From: a virus
IMG/VR virus record: IMGVR_UViG_3300025853_000383
Coordinates: 1-31,611 of that record
Length of the DNA stretch: 31,611 nt
Direction: 5' to 3' (one strand)
The notes under the pieces are model-generated. The model was not told the origin of the DNA and did not search any database. It worked only from the letters and a program-made list of their open reading frames with translations. A program made the translations under genes and the position numbers. Of this stretch, positions 23,508-30,883 are shown one piece after another (position 1 is the first letter of the stretch; each line of letters opens with the position of its first letter).

Positions 23508-23519
23508 TCGACCTCTCCC
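23501..23519. repeat. 19-bp direct repeat, copy B
   Basis: This is the second identical copy, 501 bases from the first. It covers the end of polA (GEVE and stop) and the start codon of the HNH gene on the minus strand. Confidence 0.85.
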
Positions 23520-25438
23520 CAGTTGTTAGGCAACCCACGAAGGGCTGGGATATCGTCATCAACTTTAGAAGGTATTTTAAGAGGAAGTCCAGTCTCCATG
23601 ATTTCTTTGATCTGAGCCGCTTGGGATTCGTTCTCCACAGAAAAACAAAGTTCATCATGCACCGTCAGCAAAGGAATGAGGCCCGCGTTAAAACAGTCAG
23701 CCATAGCTTTTTTCGTTTGATCTGCGGCAGATCCTTGGATCAGCTTGTTTAAGGCCTTGTAAGTAAAGGCTCTTTTCAGATTGTTACCTACCGTGCCGTA
23801 CTCTTTCTTCGCCTGTTCGAGGGGCAAAGGTTTGTTGTATCCAAAGGTTTTGGGTTCCCAAAGATGGAAACGGCACAGGCGTCCGAGGATCGTGCGTATC
23901 TGCCCGTTCTTCTCCGCTTGATTGCTTGCAACCGTAGCTAGTTGCTTAACGAACGGAACCTTAGTTTGGTGCTCTTCGATGATGCCCTTCGCCTCTTCGT
24001 CCGATACGCCCAGCTGCGCCGCAAGCTTGCCTACACCCATGCCGTACATGATGCCCAGGTTCACAACCTTGGCTTGCTTACGTGTGATGCCAGCGATGTC
24101 TGCAACCATCTGGTGCAGGTCCACGTCGCCCTTGTGGTATTCCTCGACGATCGTATCAACCACTGGGCTGCGCATGTGATCCGGCATCGACGCAGCAAAG
24201 TGAACGAGCAGCCGTGGCTCCTGTGACGAGTAGTCAAACGAGCCCCACATCTGCCCTTCCTCTGGGATGAACAGGCCACGGATCAGCTTCTTGATGTCAG
24301 GGTCACGCGCCGGGATCTGCTGCAGGTTGGGGTTCGAGGATGAGAAGCGCCCTGTCACCGTGCCACCATCGTCGCTGCGTAGCTGGTGAAATTCCGTGTG
24401 GATCCGCCCGTTATGCGCGTGACGCAGGATGCTGTCGATGAACGTGCTGTCGGCTTTGTCAAACTCACGCAGCCTCACGATCGCCTGGCACACTGGGTGC
24501 GGGTGAGCGTTTAGATACTGCTTGGTGAAAGACGGTGCACCAACCTCGGTCTTTGGATACTGTAGATTCAAAGCATCAAAGACCTGCTGCACAGACGCAG
24601 CCGCCCAAGGTTCGAGGGCCACGCCTGTCTTATTTTTGATGTAGGCTTTCAGCTCTTGGACCTTGGACCTTAGACCTTGGCGGGCAATATCAGCCTTATC
24701 CAGATCCACACGCACGCCACGCATCCGCATCTCCACCATCATCGGGATGAGCGATGTTTCAAGATTGAAAATGTGCGTCAGGTCTTGCTCAGAGATTTCT
24801 ATCTTCAGACGGTCCCACAGTTTCATCGTCATAAACGCATCCTGCTCAGCGTACGCTCCAACGTACGACGCAGGCAGGCGCCACATGTCAGCCTTGGGAT
24901 CGATGCCCCAGTCCTTGGCCGCAGCGCGCAGCATCTTCTCGTCCTTGCGCATATCGATGTAGTCTTTGCCTAGGTTGTTTAGGCTGTAGGACCAGCGGTT
25001 CTCATCGATGATTGCGCCAGTAATCATAGTGTCAATGATTCGACCTTGAACGTTAACCCCTTCTGCGCGCAGCCAGCCCAGATCGTAGGTGGCGTTGTGC
25101 ATCAGCTTGTCGATTTCCGGTGTGGCCATCTGCTTGCTGAGCCACTTCATCGTCATCTTCGGGTCGAGGTTGTGTCCGTTCTCGTGGCGGATCGGAAAGT
25201 ACCAAGCCTGGTCCCCGGCAGCGATGGCGATACCCACGATGAAACCGTCGTTACGCGCCCAGCCTGGGCCAAGCTTTGTAAGGTTTGGGTCGCAGGTCTC
25301 GAGGTCGATGGCGATCTGCGGATAGCAGGTCAGGTCCGGGTAGCTAGATGGGATATTCCAATCAGGCTCTAGCTTCTCACCGAGATCCATTCGCTCGAAG
25401 AATGCGATCGTGCTTTTGTCTTTGCGGTCTCGCGCCAT
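23504..25438 (-). CDS. polA: Family A DNA polymerase with 3'-5' exonuclease, Leu762 type
   Basis: The protein has 644 residues. Exonuclease motifs are IAIDLET (Asp45, Glu47), HNATYDLGWL (Asn115, Asp119) and YAEQD (Tyr196, Asp200). Polymerase motif A is SFDYSSQEPR (Asp402), motif B is RKQAKVVNLGIMYG (Arg453, Lys457, Leu461, Tyr465) and motif C is VHDE (His594-Asp595-Glu596). There is no 5' nuclease domain, as usual for phage replicative PolA. The residue equivalent to E. coli Phe762 is Leu. It replicates the phage genome with the primase and helicases encoded upstream in the same operon. The last third of the gene is lower in GC than the centre. Its stop overlaps the HNH start. Confidence 0.95.
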   Translation of the reverse strand: MARDRKDKSTIAFFERMDLGEKLEPDWNIPSSYPDLTCYPQIAIDLETCDPNLTKLGPGWARNDGFIVGIAIAAGDQAWYFPIRHENGHNLDPKMTMKWLSKQMATPEIDKLMHNATYDLGWLRAEGVNVQGRIIDTMITGAIIDENRWSYSLNNLGKDYIDMRKDEKMLRAAAKDWGIDPKADMWRLPASYVGAYAEQDAFMTMKLWDRLKIEISEQDLTHIFNLETSLIPMMVEMRMRGVRVDLDKADIARQGLRSKVQELKAYIKNKTGVALEPWAAASVQQVFDALNLQYPKTEVGAPSFTKQYLNAHPHPVCQAIVRLREFDKADSTFIDSILRHAHNGRIHTEFHQLRSDDGGTVTGRFSSSNPNLQQIPARDPDIKKLIRGLFIPEEGQMWGSFDYSSQEPRLLVHFAASMPDHMRSPVVDTIVEEYHKGDVDLHQMVADIAGITRKQAKVVNLGIMYGMGVGKLAAQLGVSDEEAKGIIEEHQTKVPFVKQLATVASNQAEKNGQIRTILGRLCRFHLWEPKTFGYNKPLPLEQAKKEYGTVGNNLKRAFTYKALNKLIQGSAADQTKKAMADCFNAGLIPLLTVHDELCFSVENESQAAQIKEIMETGLPLKIPSKVDDDIPALRGLPNNWGEVE

Positions 25439-25441
25439 GCC

Positions 25442-25714
25442 TTAGCCTTTCTCGAAGCTGCCACCCAAAGCGGAGTAGCCACATTTGTCGATCCACGAAT
25501 CTTCATGGTCGATAGTCTCCATGAGGCGGCAGGTCTTCACCCAGTCCATCATCAATGCGACATGCTTGGCTGTCAGCTCACCCTTACAGTTGTCCACGAT
25601 GACGTTCCAACCAGCAGCAATGCGATCGAAATTGTGGAAAGCATCACCGTAATCCTGGGCCCTCTGGCCTGAGATAAGTTCTTTTGCGGTATCTAGAATT
25701 TCGTCGCGTGTCAT
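25442..25714 (-). CDS. DUF6378-like small phage protein
   Basis: The 90-residue protein begins MTRDEILDTAKELISGQRAQ and has DYGDAFHNFDRIAAGW, AKHVALMMDWVKTCRL and a DSWIDKCGYSALGG ending. This pattern matches the small phage family annotated DUF6378, common in replication regions and of unknown biochemical role. The conserved DYGD and DSW(I/V)D motifs suggest a metal- or nucleotide-binding site, and a MazG-like fold has crossed my mind, but that is inference. It overlaps the helicase stop by four bases (ATGA) and ends three bases before polA, so it is cotranscribed with both. Confidence 0.75.
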   Translation of the reverse strand: MTRDEILDTAKELISGQRAQDYGDAFHNFDRIAAGWNVIVDNCKGELTAKHVALMMDWVKTCRLMETIDHEDSWIDKCGYSALGGSFEKG

Positions 25715-27252
25715 ATCGTGTACCTGTATTTTTCAAAGCTTTCAATTAGGTGAAGGTTATCCTTGGTGCGTGTCACCGCAACGTAGAATATCCTGTGCTC
25801 GTCGTCTGGGAATCTTGAGTTTTCAGCTGCACGGGTGCTTCCCAGATACACCACGCAGTTCTCATCCTCCCCGCCCTTCATGGCGTGGATAGTGGAGATC
25901 TTGATACGGGGCGGCTTGGTGATATCCTCACCGCTGTTCTCGATGTTGAGAAGGTACGCCCGCATATCGTTGCCAAGGCCTAGGATCTCAAACGCATCAC
26001 GGTTGTCGGTCGTGTCGCTCTCGCCCTTCTGCTTAAACCCAAACTCCCGGATCAGATCCTTCAGGGTCAGCGTGCTGGTTGGGTCCGCCGCATCCAGAAG
26101 CTTTGTCGCGCCTCGCTTAACCACAGCCTTGTCTCCCTGCTTTGGCACAACCTCGTACAGCTGCCGAACACGATCGACACTGACGCCTTCGCCGCTGCTG
26201 AGCTTACGCCAAGTCTTGATAGCCCGAGCTTGCTCTTCGCTCACAGGTGTGTGCCCCTTCAGCGAGTAGTAGTACCCAGCCTCACGCACATACTTGGCGA
26301 TCTTGTCTGCGTAGTAGTTGGTGCGTGCCATGATGGTCCACGAACCTTGGCGCATGTCGATGCTGTCAAAGTCATAGTGCCAGCGAACCGAACCCTCCTT
26401 GTCCATCGGAGCGTACTCTTTCGGTACTCGTCCCTTGATCCTTTTGACGATACGGTTGGCCACCTCGAACACCTTGCGAGGAAGACGATACGATTGAGTC
26501 AGCACTATCTGCTTTGGAGACATGGAGATAAACTGTTGGATGTTTACCCCTGTCCATCGGTGTATAGCTTGGTCGTCATCCCCCGCGATCAGTACGTCCT
26601 CGGCATACTGCGCCATCTTCTGCACCATCATCCACTGCAGCGGCGTGAGATCCTGTGCCTCGTCGATGATCAATAGCTTCAGCCGAGGCGGCTCACCGAT
26701 CTTGATGAACATCTCGATCATGTCCACGTAGTCGTACTTACCAAGCTTGGCCTTGTACTCTGTGATCGTTTCGAAGATCTGCTTGGCTTTGAACAGGCTC
26801 ACGTCGAAGGTCTCGTGCTCTTTCCACTCCTCCTCCAAGTCCACCATGCGGTAACGCGCGCGGTCGATGATCCGGATGTACTGGCTCCCACGCTTCATGT
26901 CCTGGGGCACCAGCAGTCCATCCTCTGGTATGGCGCTCAGCTTGAACTCCTCGCCCAGCATCCTGCCCAGCGCAGTGTAATCCGCAGAGGACAGCAGGTC
27001 CTCGTTGCGCAGATGCAGGCCAGCGAAACCTGTCGAGTGCAAAGTGCGGAAGTTGCGTAGCTGCTTAGCGTCAAGGTTGAACCGAGTCATCGCCCGTTCG
27101 CGTGCCTCGTGTATAGCCTTGCGGGAGAAAGACACGAACGCAATCTGCGTTGGGTCTACGCCTGCAGCTAGATACTTCTCCATCTCACGCATCAAGAACT
27201 CTGTCTTGCCGCACCCAGGAGGGCCTAGAACTTGTGTACTATTCGGGATCAT
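25711..27252 (-). CDS. UvrD/Rep-like superfamily 1A DNA helicase
   Basis: In this 513-residue protein the Walker A motif is GPPGCGKT (residues 10-17), Walker B is IIDEAQD (195-201), motif III is AGDDDQAIHRW (223-233), motif IV includes TQSYRLP (252-258), motif V is ISTIHAMKGGE (452-462) and motif VI is YVAVTRTKD (490-498). These are the complete SF1A set, so an active 3'-5' ATP-dependent helicase is expected. It is shorter than cellular UvrD (about 720), with reduced accessory subdomains, as in many phage versions. It overlaps the AlpA-like gene at its start by 14 bases. It likely unwinds DNA for PolA during replication or recombination. Confidence 0.92.
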   Translation of the reverse strand: MIPNSTQVLGPPGCGKTEFLMREMEKYLAAGVDPTQIAFVSFSRKAIHEARERAMTRFNLDAKQLRNFRTLHSTGFAGLHLRNEDLLSSADYTALGRMLGEEFKLSAIPEDGLLVPQDMKRGSQYIRIIDRARYRMVDLEEEWKEHETFDVSLFKAKQIFETITEYKAKLGKYDYVDMIEMFIKIGEPPRLKLLIIDEAQDLTPLQWMMVQKMAQYAEDVLIAGDDDQAIHRWTGVNIQQFISMSPKQIVLTQSYRLPRKVFEVANRIVKRIKGRVPKEYAPMDKEGSVRWHYDFDSIDMRQGSWTIMARTNYYADKIAKYVREAGYYYSLKGHTPVSEEQARAIKTWRKLSSGEGVSVDRVRQLYEVVPKQGDKAVVKRGATKLLDAADPTSTLTLKDLIREFGFKQKGESDTTDNRDAFEILGLGNDMRAYLLNIENSGEDITKPPRIKISTIHAMKGGEDENCVVYLGSTRAAENSRFPDDEHRIFYVAVTRTKDNLHLIESFEKYRYTI

Positions 27253-27436
27253 CTCTTCTCTCCTCCAACCATGATTCGATCTGAGCCGGTGTCCATCGCA
27301 ACATGGACCTCGGACCTCCGAGCCTTATCGGGCGTGGCATCGAGTCTTCTTTCACCCACTTGTAAATAGCTGCGGTCGTAACATCGAGGTGCTCTGCCAG
27401 CTCCCTGACTGTGATCAGCTTCTTAGAATGGAACAT
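27239..27436 (-). CDS. AlpA/excisionase-like HTH DNA-binding protein
   Basis: The 65-residue protein carries a winged-helix-type HTH: LITVRELAEHLDVTTAAIYK (residues 7-26) followed by WVKEDSMPRPIRLGG and MLRWTPAQIESWLEER. This is the AlpA/Xis-like (MerR-superfamily) pattern. GAGGAG (27452-27447 on the - strand) ten bases upstream supports the start at 27436; a longer frame to 27550 would lie inside the primase gene. It overlaps the primase by 14 bases and the helicase start by 14 bases. It could be a transcription regulator of the operon or an excisionase, but no integrase is visible. Confidence 0.8.
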   Translation of the reverse strand: MFHSKKLITVRELAEHLDVTTAAIYKWVKEDSMPRPIRLGGPRSMLRWTPAQIESWLEERRDDPE

Positions 27437-28958
27437 CTGAATTGATCTCCTCAACATGCAGGTCGATGTCGTCTTCCTCGAACTCGGGAACCCACCACAC
27501 TCGTAGTGTCCCCCACGACCCGTCAGATTTCTTGTAACGCTGGCGACCACTGAACTCGCCCATGCCGTTCAGTCGCTTGATCTCCTCTTGGATCTTCGCC
27601 CGGTTGTCGGCCCACGGGTGCTGTCGGTTCTTCAAGAACGTGACTAGGCCATCGATCTTGAACTTCACCCGGCCATCATCATGGTAAGGCTTGCCTGTCT
27701 CCATCTCCGCAGGCTCGTACGCCTGTGCGCTGCCATTGCAGTAGGACTTCAGCAGATCCTCGAAGCGGCCTTCCAGCGTCAGCTCCTTGGACACCTCAAT
27801 GAAGGTCGCCTGCTTCAGCATGCGGTTCAGCAGAGACGTCCAGTCCTGCTGCTTCATGGTGGCGGGCACAAAGTTTATCTGTTGTAGACACGCCTTCTGC
27901 CATAACGATTGGTTGTGTAACTCATCCGCTGTCAGCTCCACCCGCTTTCCGTTCACGTCCATGAAGTAGTAACGCGGCTGCGATAGGATCACAGTCAGGC
28001 CACCAACCTGGGCCTTGCTCTCGCTGTCACCACCGACGCCATGCTTCTTGGTGCGGCACAGCTCCTTATCACAGACCGAACAGAACGGCTCGATGTTGCA
28101 GGTGTAGAAGTAGTCCTTCCTCTGCAGCTGCTTGATGATCCCCAATACCTCCTTGGCCTCGAGGTTCGGGACCATGAACTTGCGGTTGTAGTCCTCGACT
28201 ACTTTCTCCCACGTATCGGGATACTTTAGCTTGGCATACACGCCCATCTGCAGAAGCGTGTTGTTGCGCATGTCTCCGACGTAGCCCGTGGCTACAAGAA
28301 TCCGCAGGCAGGGAGGGCCGTCAAGGAAGTGCTCCTTGGATCCAGACAGATCCAAAGCATCGAGGTCGGTCCTCGAAACTCGGCCCTTCTCCACCGCGTC
28401 TAGGAACTCTTCTAGCTCCATCGCCTCAGCCAGCTTGTTGAAGCAGTAGCGTGTTGTCGTTTCCGCGTCGAAGTACGGCATGTTGATAAAGTTGCCGAGG
28501 TCCCCCCGCTCGACCAGGATCGAATCCTGTTTCGGAAAGATCTCACAACCAGAGAACCCAAGAGCGATCGACATTTCTGTCAGATACTCACGGATCAAGG
28601 ACGCTGGATACCAGTCGTCCAGGAATAGGTAGAGGTGTGCCCCGCCGGACTTTGTGCGGCAGTGGAACAGAGGCAGCTTGAGCTGCTGGATCTTTTTCTG
28701 AAGACCTGCATGGTCAAGGTCGTAGACGTCAACGTCCAACGCACCAAACTTACACATGTTCTCTGAGTTGATAGGTATCGCGCCGATGCCTTGCTTACCG
28801 TCGATGTGATCCTGGACCTGCTGGATCGTCATCTTCCCGCGACGAACAAAGCTGTTTGCCTCTGCTTTGCCCTTGCGCCCAATCCTACCAACCGTAGTCT
28901 CGCCATACGCTGCGTCTGATCCGACATACGCAGCCAGCAATCTTTCGGCTAGTGTCAT
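27423..28958 (-). CDS. Archaeo-eukaryotic-type DNA primase with SSB-like C-terminal tip
   Basis: In this 511-residue protein the AEP catalytic core is visible: FGALDVDVYD (Asp75, Asp77), then CRTKSGGAHLYLFL with SGGAH at 104-108, CEIFPKQ (138-144) and GNFINMPYF (155-163). Residues about 210-301 match a primase C-terminal (PriCT-type) helical domain ending in a Cys cluster (Cys287, 293, 296, 301) that probably binds zinc. The rest (310-511) has no recognisable helicase motor. It ends NSDVPF, like the C-terminal tip of bacterial SSB. It makes primers for PolA and partners with separate helicases. Its start overlaps the upstream HNH gene (ATGA). Confidence 0.85.
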   Translation of the reverse strand: MTLAERLLAAYVGSDAAYGETTVGRIGRKGKAEANSFVRRGKMTIQQVQDHIDGKQGIGAIPINSENMCKFGALDVDVYDLDHAGLQKKIQQLKLPLFHCRTKSGGAHLYLFLDDWYPASLIREYLTEMSIALGFSGCEIFPKQDSILVERGDLGNFINMPYFDAETTTRYCFNKLAEAMELEEFLDAVEKGRVSRTDLDALDLSGSKEHFLDGPPCLRILVATGYVGDMRNNTLLQMGVYAKLKYPDTWEKVVEDYNRKFMVPNLEAKEVLGIIKQLQRKDYFYTCNIEPFCSVCDKELCRTKKHGVGGDSESKAQVGGLTVILSQPRYYFMDVNGKRVELTADELHNQSLWQKACLQQINFVPATMKQQDWTSLLNRMLKQATFIEVSKELTLEGRFEDLLKSYCNGSAQAYEPAEMETGKPYHDDGRVKFKIDGLVTFLKNRQHPWADNRAKIQEEIKRLNGMGEFSGRQRYKKSDGSWGTLRVWWVPEFEEDDIDLHVEEINSDVPF

Positions 28959-29386
28959 ACCCTTCCCTTTTTTCTACCTTTAACAACGGGGCTTTTCTCT
29001 CCCGTTCGGTTTCTGCAGTATTCGATAAACCCAGGCATGTTCAGGTTCTCCTTTTGGGTTCCCCACCTGAGGTTGTCCGCCCTGTTGTTCAAAGCGTTTT
29101 CGTCAAGGTGAATTACTATTGCCCCTTCAAAAGGAGGTGGTCCATGAAAAGCTTCGCAGATCAACCTGTGTACTTTCTTTTGGCCGAACTGTCTTGACCT
29201 CAGACCATAGTATTCGTGACGTGCCGTCTTGGAGGCTTTCGTTTTTACCCCCAAAACAGGTTTTGTTTTATACGTCCGAACAGCACCATTCGGCATACGA
29301 CTGGTAGTTTCTGGCAACCTTACATACCCTAAGCTACTAGCCATTAGCCCCGGACACGATGGCACGGGTTTCCACACTTCTTCCAT
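28955..29386 (-). CDS. HNH endonuclease with NUMOD4 domain (homing type)
   Basis: The 143-residue protein has an N-terminal NUMOD4-type element, EEVWKPVPSCPGLMASSLGY, followed by a basic region and an HNH core: KKVHRLICEAFHGPPPFEG, then IHLDENALNNRADNLRWGTQ (His73, His93 and Asn residues in the usual positions). This is a standard free-standing phage homing endonuclease. By hand count of three 60-base lines it is about 46% GC, against 50-58% in the neighbouring primase. It is coupled to the primase by an ATGA overlap, so its insertion did not break the operon. AAGGA precedes its ATG. Confidence 0.88.
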   Translation of the reverse strand: MEEVWKPVPSCPGLMASSLGYVRLPETTSRMPNGAVRTYKTKPVLGVKTKASKTARHEYYGLRSRQFGQKKVHRLICEAFHGPPPFEGAIVIHLDENALNNRADNLRWGTQKENLNMPGFIEYCRNRTGEKSPVVKGRKKGRV

Positions 29387-29408
29387 GACGTGAATCCTTT
29401 ATTAGAGT

Positions 29409-29445
29409 GGTGTCTAGCCTATCTTTAGACTAGACACCGTGTCAA
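29409..29445 (-). promoter_or_regulatory. Candidate promoter with 9-bp inverted-repeat operator
   Basis: On the - strand a consensus -35 box TTGACA (29445-29440) lies directly after the SSB-like gene. A perfect inverted repeat, GGTGTCTAG and CTAGACACC (arms 29409-29417 and 29430-29438, 12-base centre), overlaps the spacer and the -10 position. The -10 is weak (TAGGCT at 18 bases or ATAGGC at 17). No T-run follows, so a terminator is less likely. It would drive the HNH-primase-helicase-polA part of the operon and could be a repressor site. Confidence 0.5.
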
Positions 29446-29447
29446 CC

Positions 29448-30245
29448 CTAAAAAGGTATATCATCCCCATCCATTTTGGAAGAAGACGGAGCAGAAACAT
29501 CCTCCTCCGGCGCAGCCTTAACCTCACCCGCCGCGATCGAGTCGCGGAAGGCTTTCGCTTCGAGCAGCAGGTCGCGGTTATCTACCAGACCGATGCGCTC
29601 AACTTGCCAGTTGCCCCACGAACCTTGGTCATTGGACTCCTCGACGGAGTACAGGCGCCACATGGTGGCGAACACAGGCGGGGTAACCATCGCACCTGTC
29701 TTGGGGTGCTTGACCTTCTGCATGGCGATCTGCGTCTTCCAACGGCGCGACACCTTGAGCTGCGTGGACTTCATGTCCACAACAACAGGCTGGTACGAAC
29801 CGTCTTCCTCGACGATCAGGCAGAAATGTTGGTCAGACTTGACCAGCTCGTTGCCGTTGGGCAGCAGCTCCTTGGCACCCGAACGGGTGGTCTGCTGCAG
29901 CAGCGGGCTGTTCGCAGGGATCTCACCCTTGAACCCGCCGCCCATGTCACGCGGCACAAACTCCAGATACTTGGTGGTCTGGAAGCAAGGGATCACAGAG
30001 ATACCCTTCTCGCCATCCCAGTACTGGTTGGTCACGTTGTTGAATGCATCGCCAGCGGAGGCGCCCTCGATGAACTCAGCTTTCTTCTTGTTCAGCTGCG
30101 GGCTCAGTGCCTGAAGCAGACGAACAAATGGGATTTGCATCTCGCTGCTGTCGAAGGCCGCGCCCTCTCCAGCAAACTCTAGGATGTCATCCATTACCTC
30201 AGTGGAAACTGCGGTCTCTTGTTTGGTTGCAACTGCGGTGCTCAT
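29448..30245 (-). CDS. Single-stranded DNA-binding-like protein with DDIPF tail
   Basis: This 265-residue protein starts MSTAVATKQETAVSTEVMDD; AGGAAG five bases upstream of the ATG supports this start over a GTG two codons earlier. The middle is a beta-rich domain with QIPFVRLLQALSPQLNKKKA, GISVIPCFQTTKYLEFVPRD and a Trp-rich segment (MWRLYSVEESNDQGSWGNW). The tail after residue 235 is acidic/Ser-rich and ends MDGDDIPF, the same tip that bacterial SSB uses to bind its partners. I do not recognise a classical OB-fold by eye. It lies at the head of the replication operon, two bases after the gene at 30248. An SSB role is inferred. Confidence 0.7.
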   Translation of the reverse strand: MSTAVATKQETAVSTEVMDDILEFAGEGAAFDSSEMQIPFVRLLQALSPQLNKKKAEFIEGASAGDAFNNVTNQYWDGEKGISVIPCFQTTKYLEFVPRDMGGGFKGEIPANSPLLQQTTRSGAKELLPNGNELVKSDQHFCLIVEEDGSYQPVVVDMKSTQLKVSRRWKTQIAMQKVKHPKTGAMVTPPVFATMWRLYSVEESNDQGSWGNWQVERIGLVDNRDLLLEAKAFRDSIAAGEVKAAPEEDVSAPSSSKMDGDDIPF

Positions 30246-30247
30246 GT

Positions 30248-30805
30248 TCACTTCCTTTTGATCTCTGCAGCGTTTGCGATGAAGGCCCCGAACATATCGA
30301 GGTCGATGGGTTTGCCGTTCTCCACGCGCTCTTTAACAAAAGCACGCAGCGTTGACGGGTGAACGTAGGTCTTCTGGCCAGGGTCGTAACCCTCTGCTTC
30401 CAGACGACCGATCAGGTCACCAGCCATGTTGTCTTGGCCCTTGCCAAACGACACAGTCACATCGTTCTTGATGATGTCGTCTAGGCCCTCGGACCTTAGC
30501 CAAGCGAATGCGTCTTCCTTACGGTCGTTAGGAATAGAAGCATGCACCATCATTTTACGTGTCACTGTGACGCCATCGACATCGAGGCGCTCGACACCCA
30601 TCTCATCCATCAGTGCTGGGATGTTCTCAACGGAGAGCTTGTGCTTCTCCTGCTTGAGAGCTTTGACATGGTTCTCAGCATCCTCGATCTCTTTCTCGAC
30701 CGAGCGTAGCTTACGTACCAAATCGCTTAGGGTTTTCCCGGTGGAAGTATTCACATCTCCAAGAGCACCGGCCTCGTCAAAGATGTCGTCAAAGATATCA
30801 GTCAT
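30248..30805 (-). CDS. Coiled-coil early protein of unknown function
   Basis: In this 185-residue protein the N-terminal acidic segment (MTDIFDDIFDEAG) is followed by a coiled coil (about residues 28-62, with LRSVEKEIEDAENHVKALKQ) and a globular end with LDDIIKNDVTVSFGKGQDNM and YVHPSTLRAFVKERVENGKP. The motif G-x-DDIIKN-V and the TLRAFVKE end recur in phage proteins of unknown role found beside SSB-like genes. I chose ATG 30805, preceded by GAGGAA, over a TTG at 30838. It is the first gene of the - strand operon. A helicase-loading or DNA-binding partner role is possible but not shown. Confidence 0.7.
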   Translation of the reverse strand: MTDIFDDIFDEAGALGDVNTSTGKTLSDLVRKLRSVEKEIEDAENHVKALKQEKHKLSVENIPALMDEMGVERLDVDGVTVTRKMMVHASIPNDRKEDAFAWLRSEGLDDIIKNDVTVSFGKGQDNMAGDLIGRLEAEGYDPGQKTYVHPSTLRAFVKERVENGKPIDLDMFGAFIANAAEIKRK

Positions 30806-30883
30806 AAGTTTTTCCTCTTCAGGGTTGCTTGTGGTCAACTTGTTTGCTAACCATGAGCAAGACTATATGAAGGAGCTCAATAC
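30806..30883. promoter_or_regulatory. Divergent control region between replication operon and SNF2 gene
   Basis: These 78 bases separate two diverging genes, so at least one promoter in each direction is expected. On the + strand, TTGCTT (30825-30830) and TAACCA (30848-30853) have a 17-base spacer, a weak sigma70-like pair; AAGGAG (30870-30875) is the ribosome site of the + gene. On the - strand GAGGAA serves the 30805 start, but no convincing -10 is seen. A TTGACC (- strand) also lies here. Confidence 0.4.

Noticed and set aside
29409-29438. Intrinsic terminator at the 9-bp inverted repeat
   Set aside because: Neither strand has a T-run after the stem, and a consensus -35 box lies beside it, so an operator or promoter reading is preferred.
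29439-30182. 247-codon + strand frame opposite the SSB-like gene
   Set aside because: The - strand protein has a convincing start, ribosome site and DDIPF end; the + frame is Arg/Leu/His-rich antisense without a recognisable domain.
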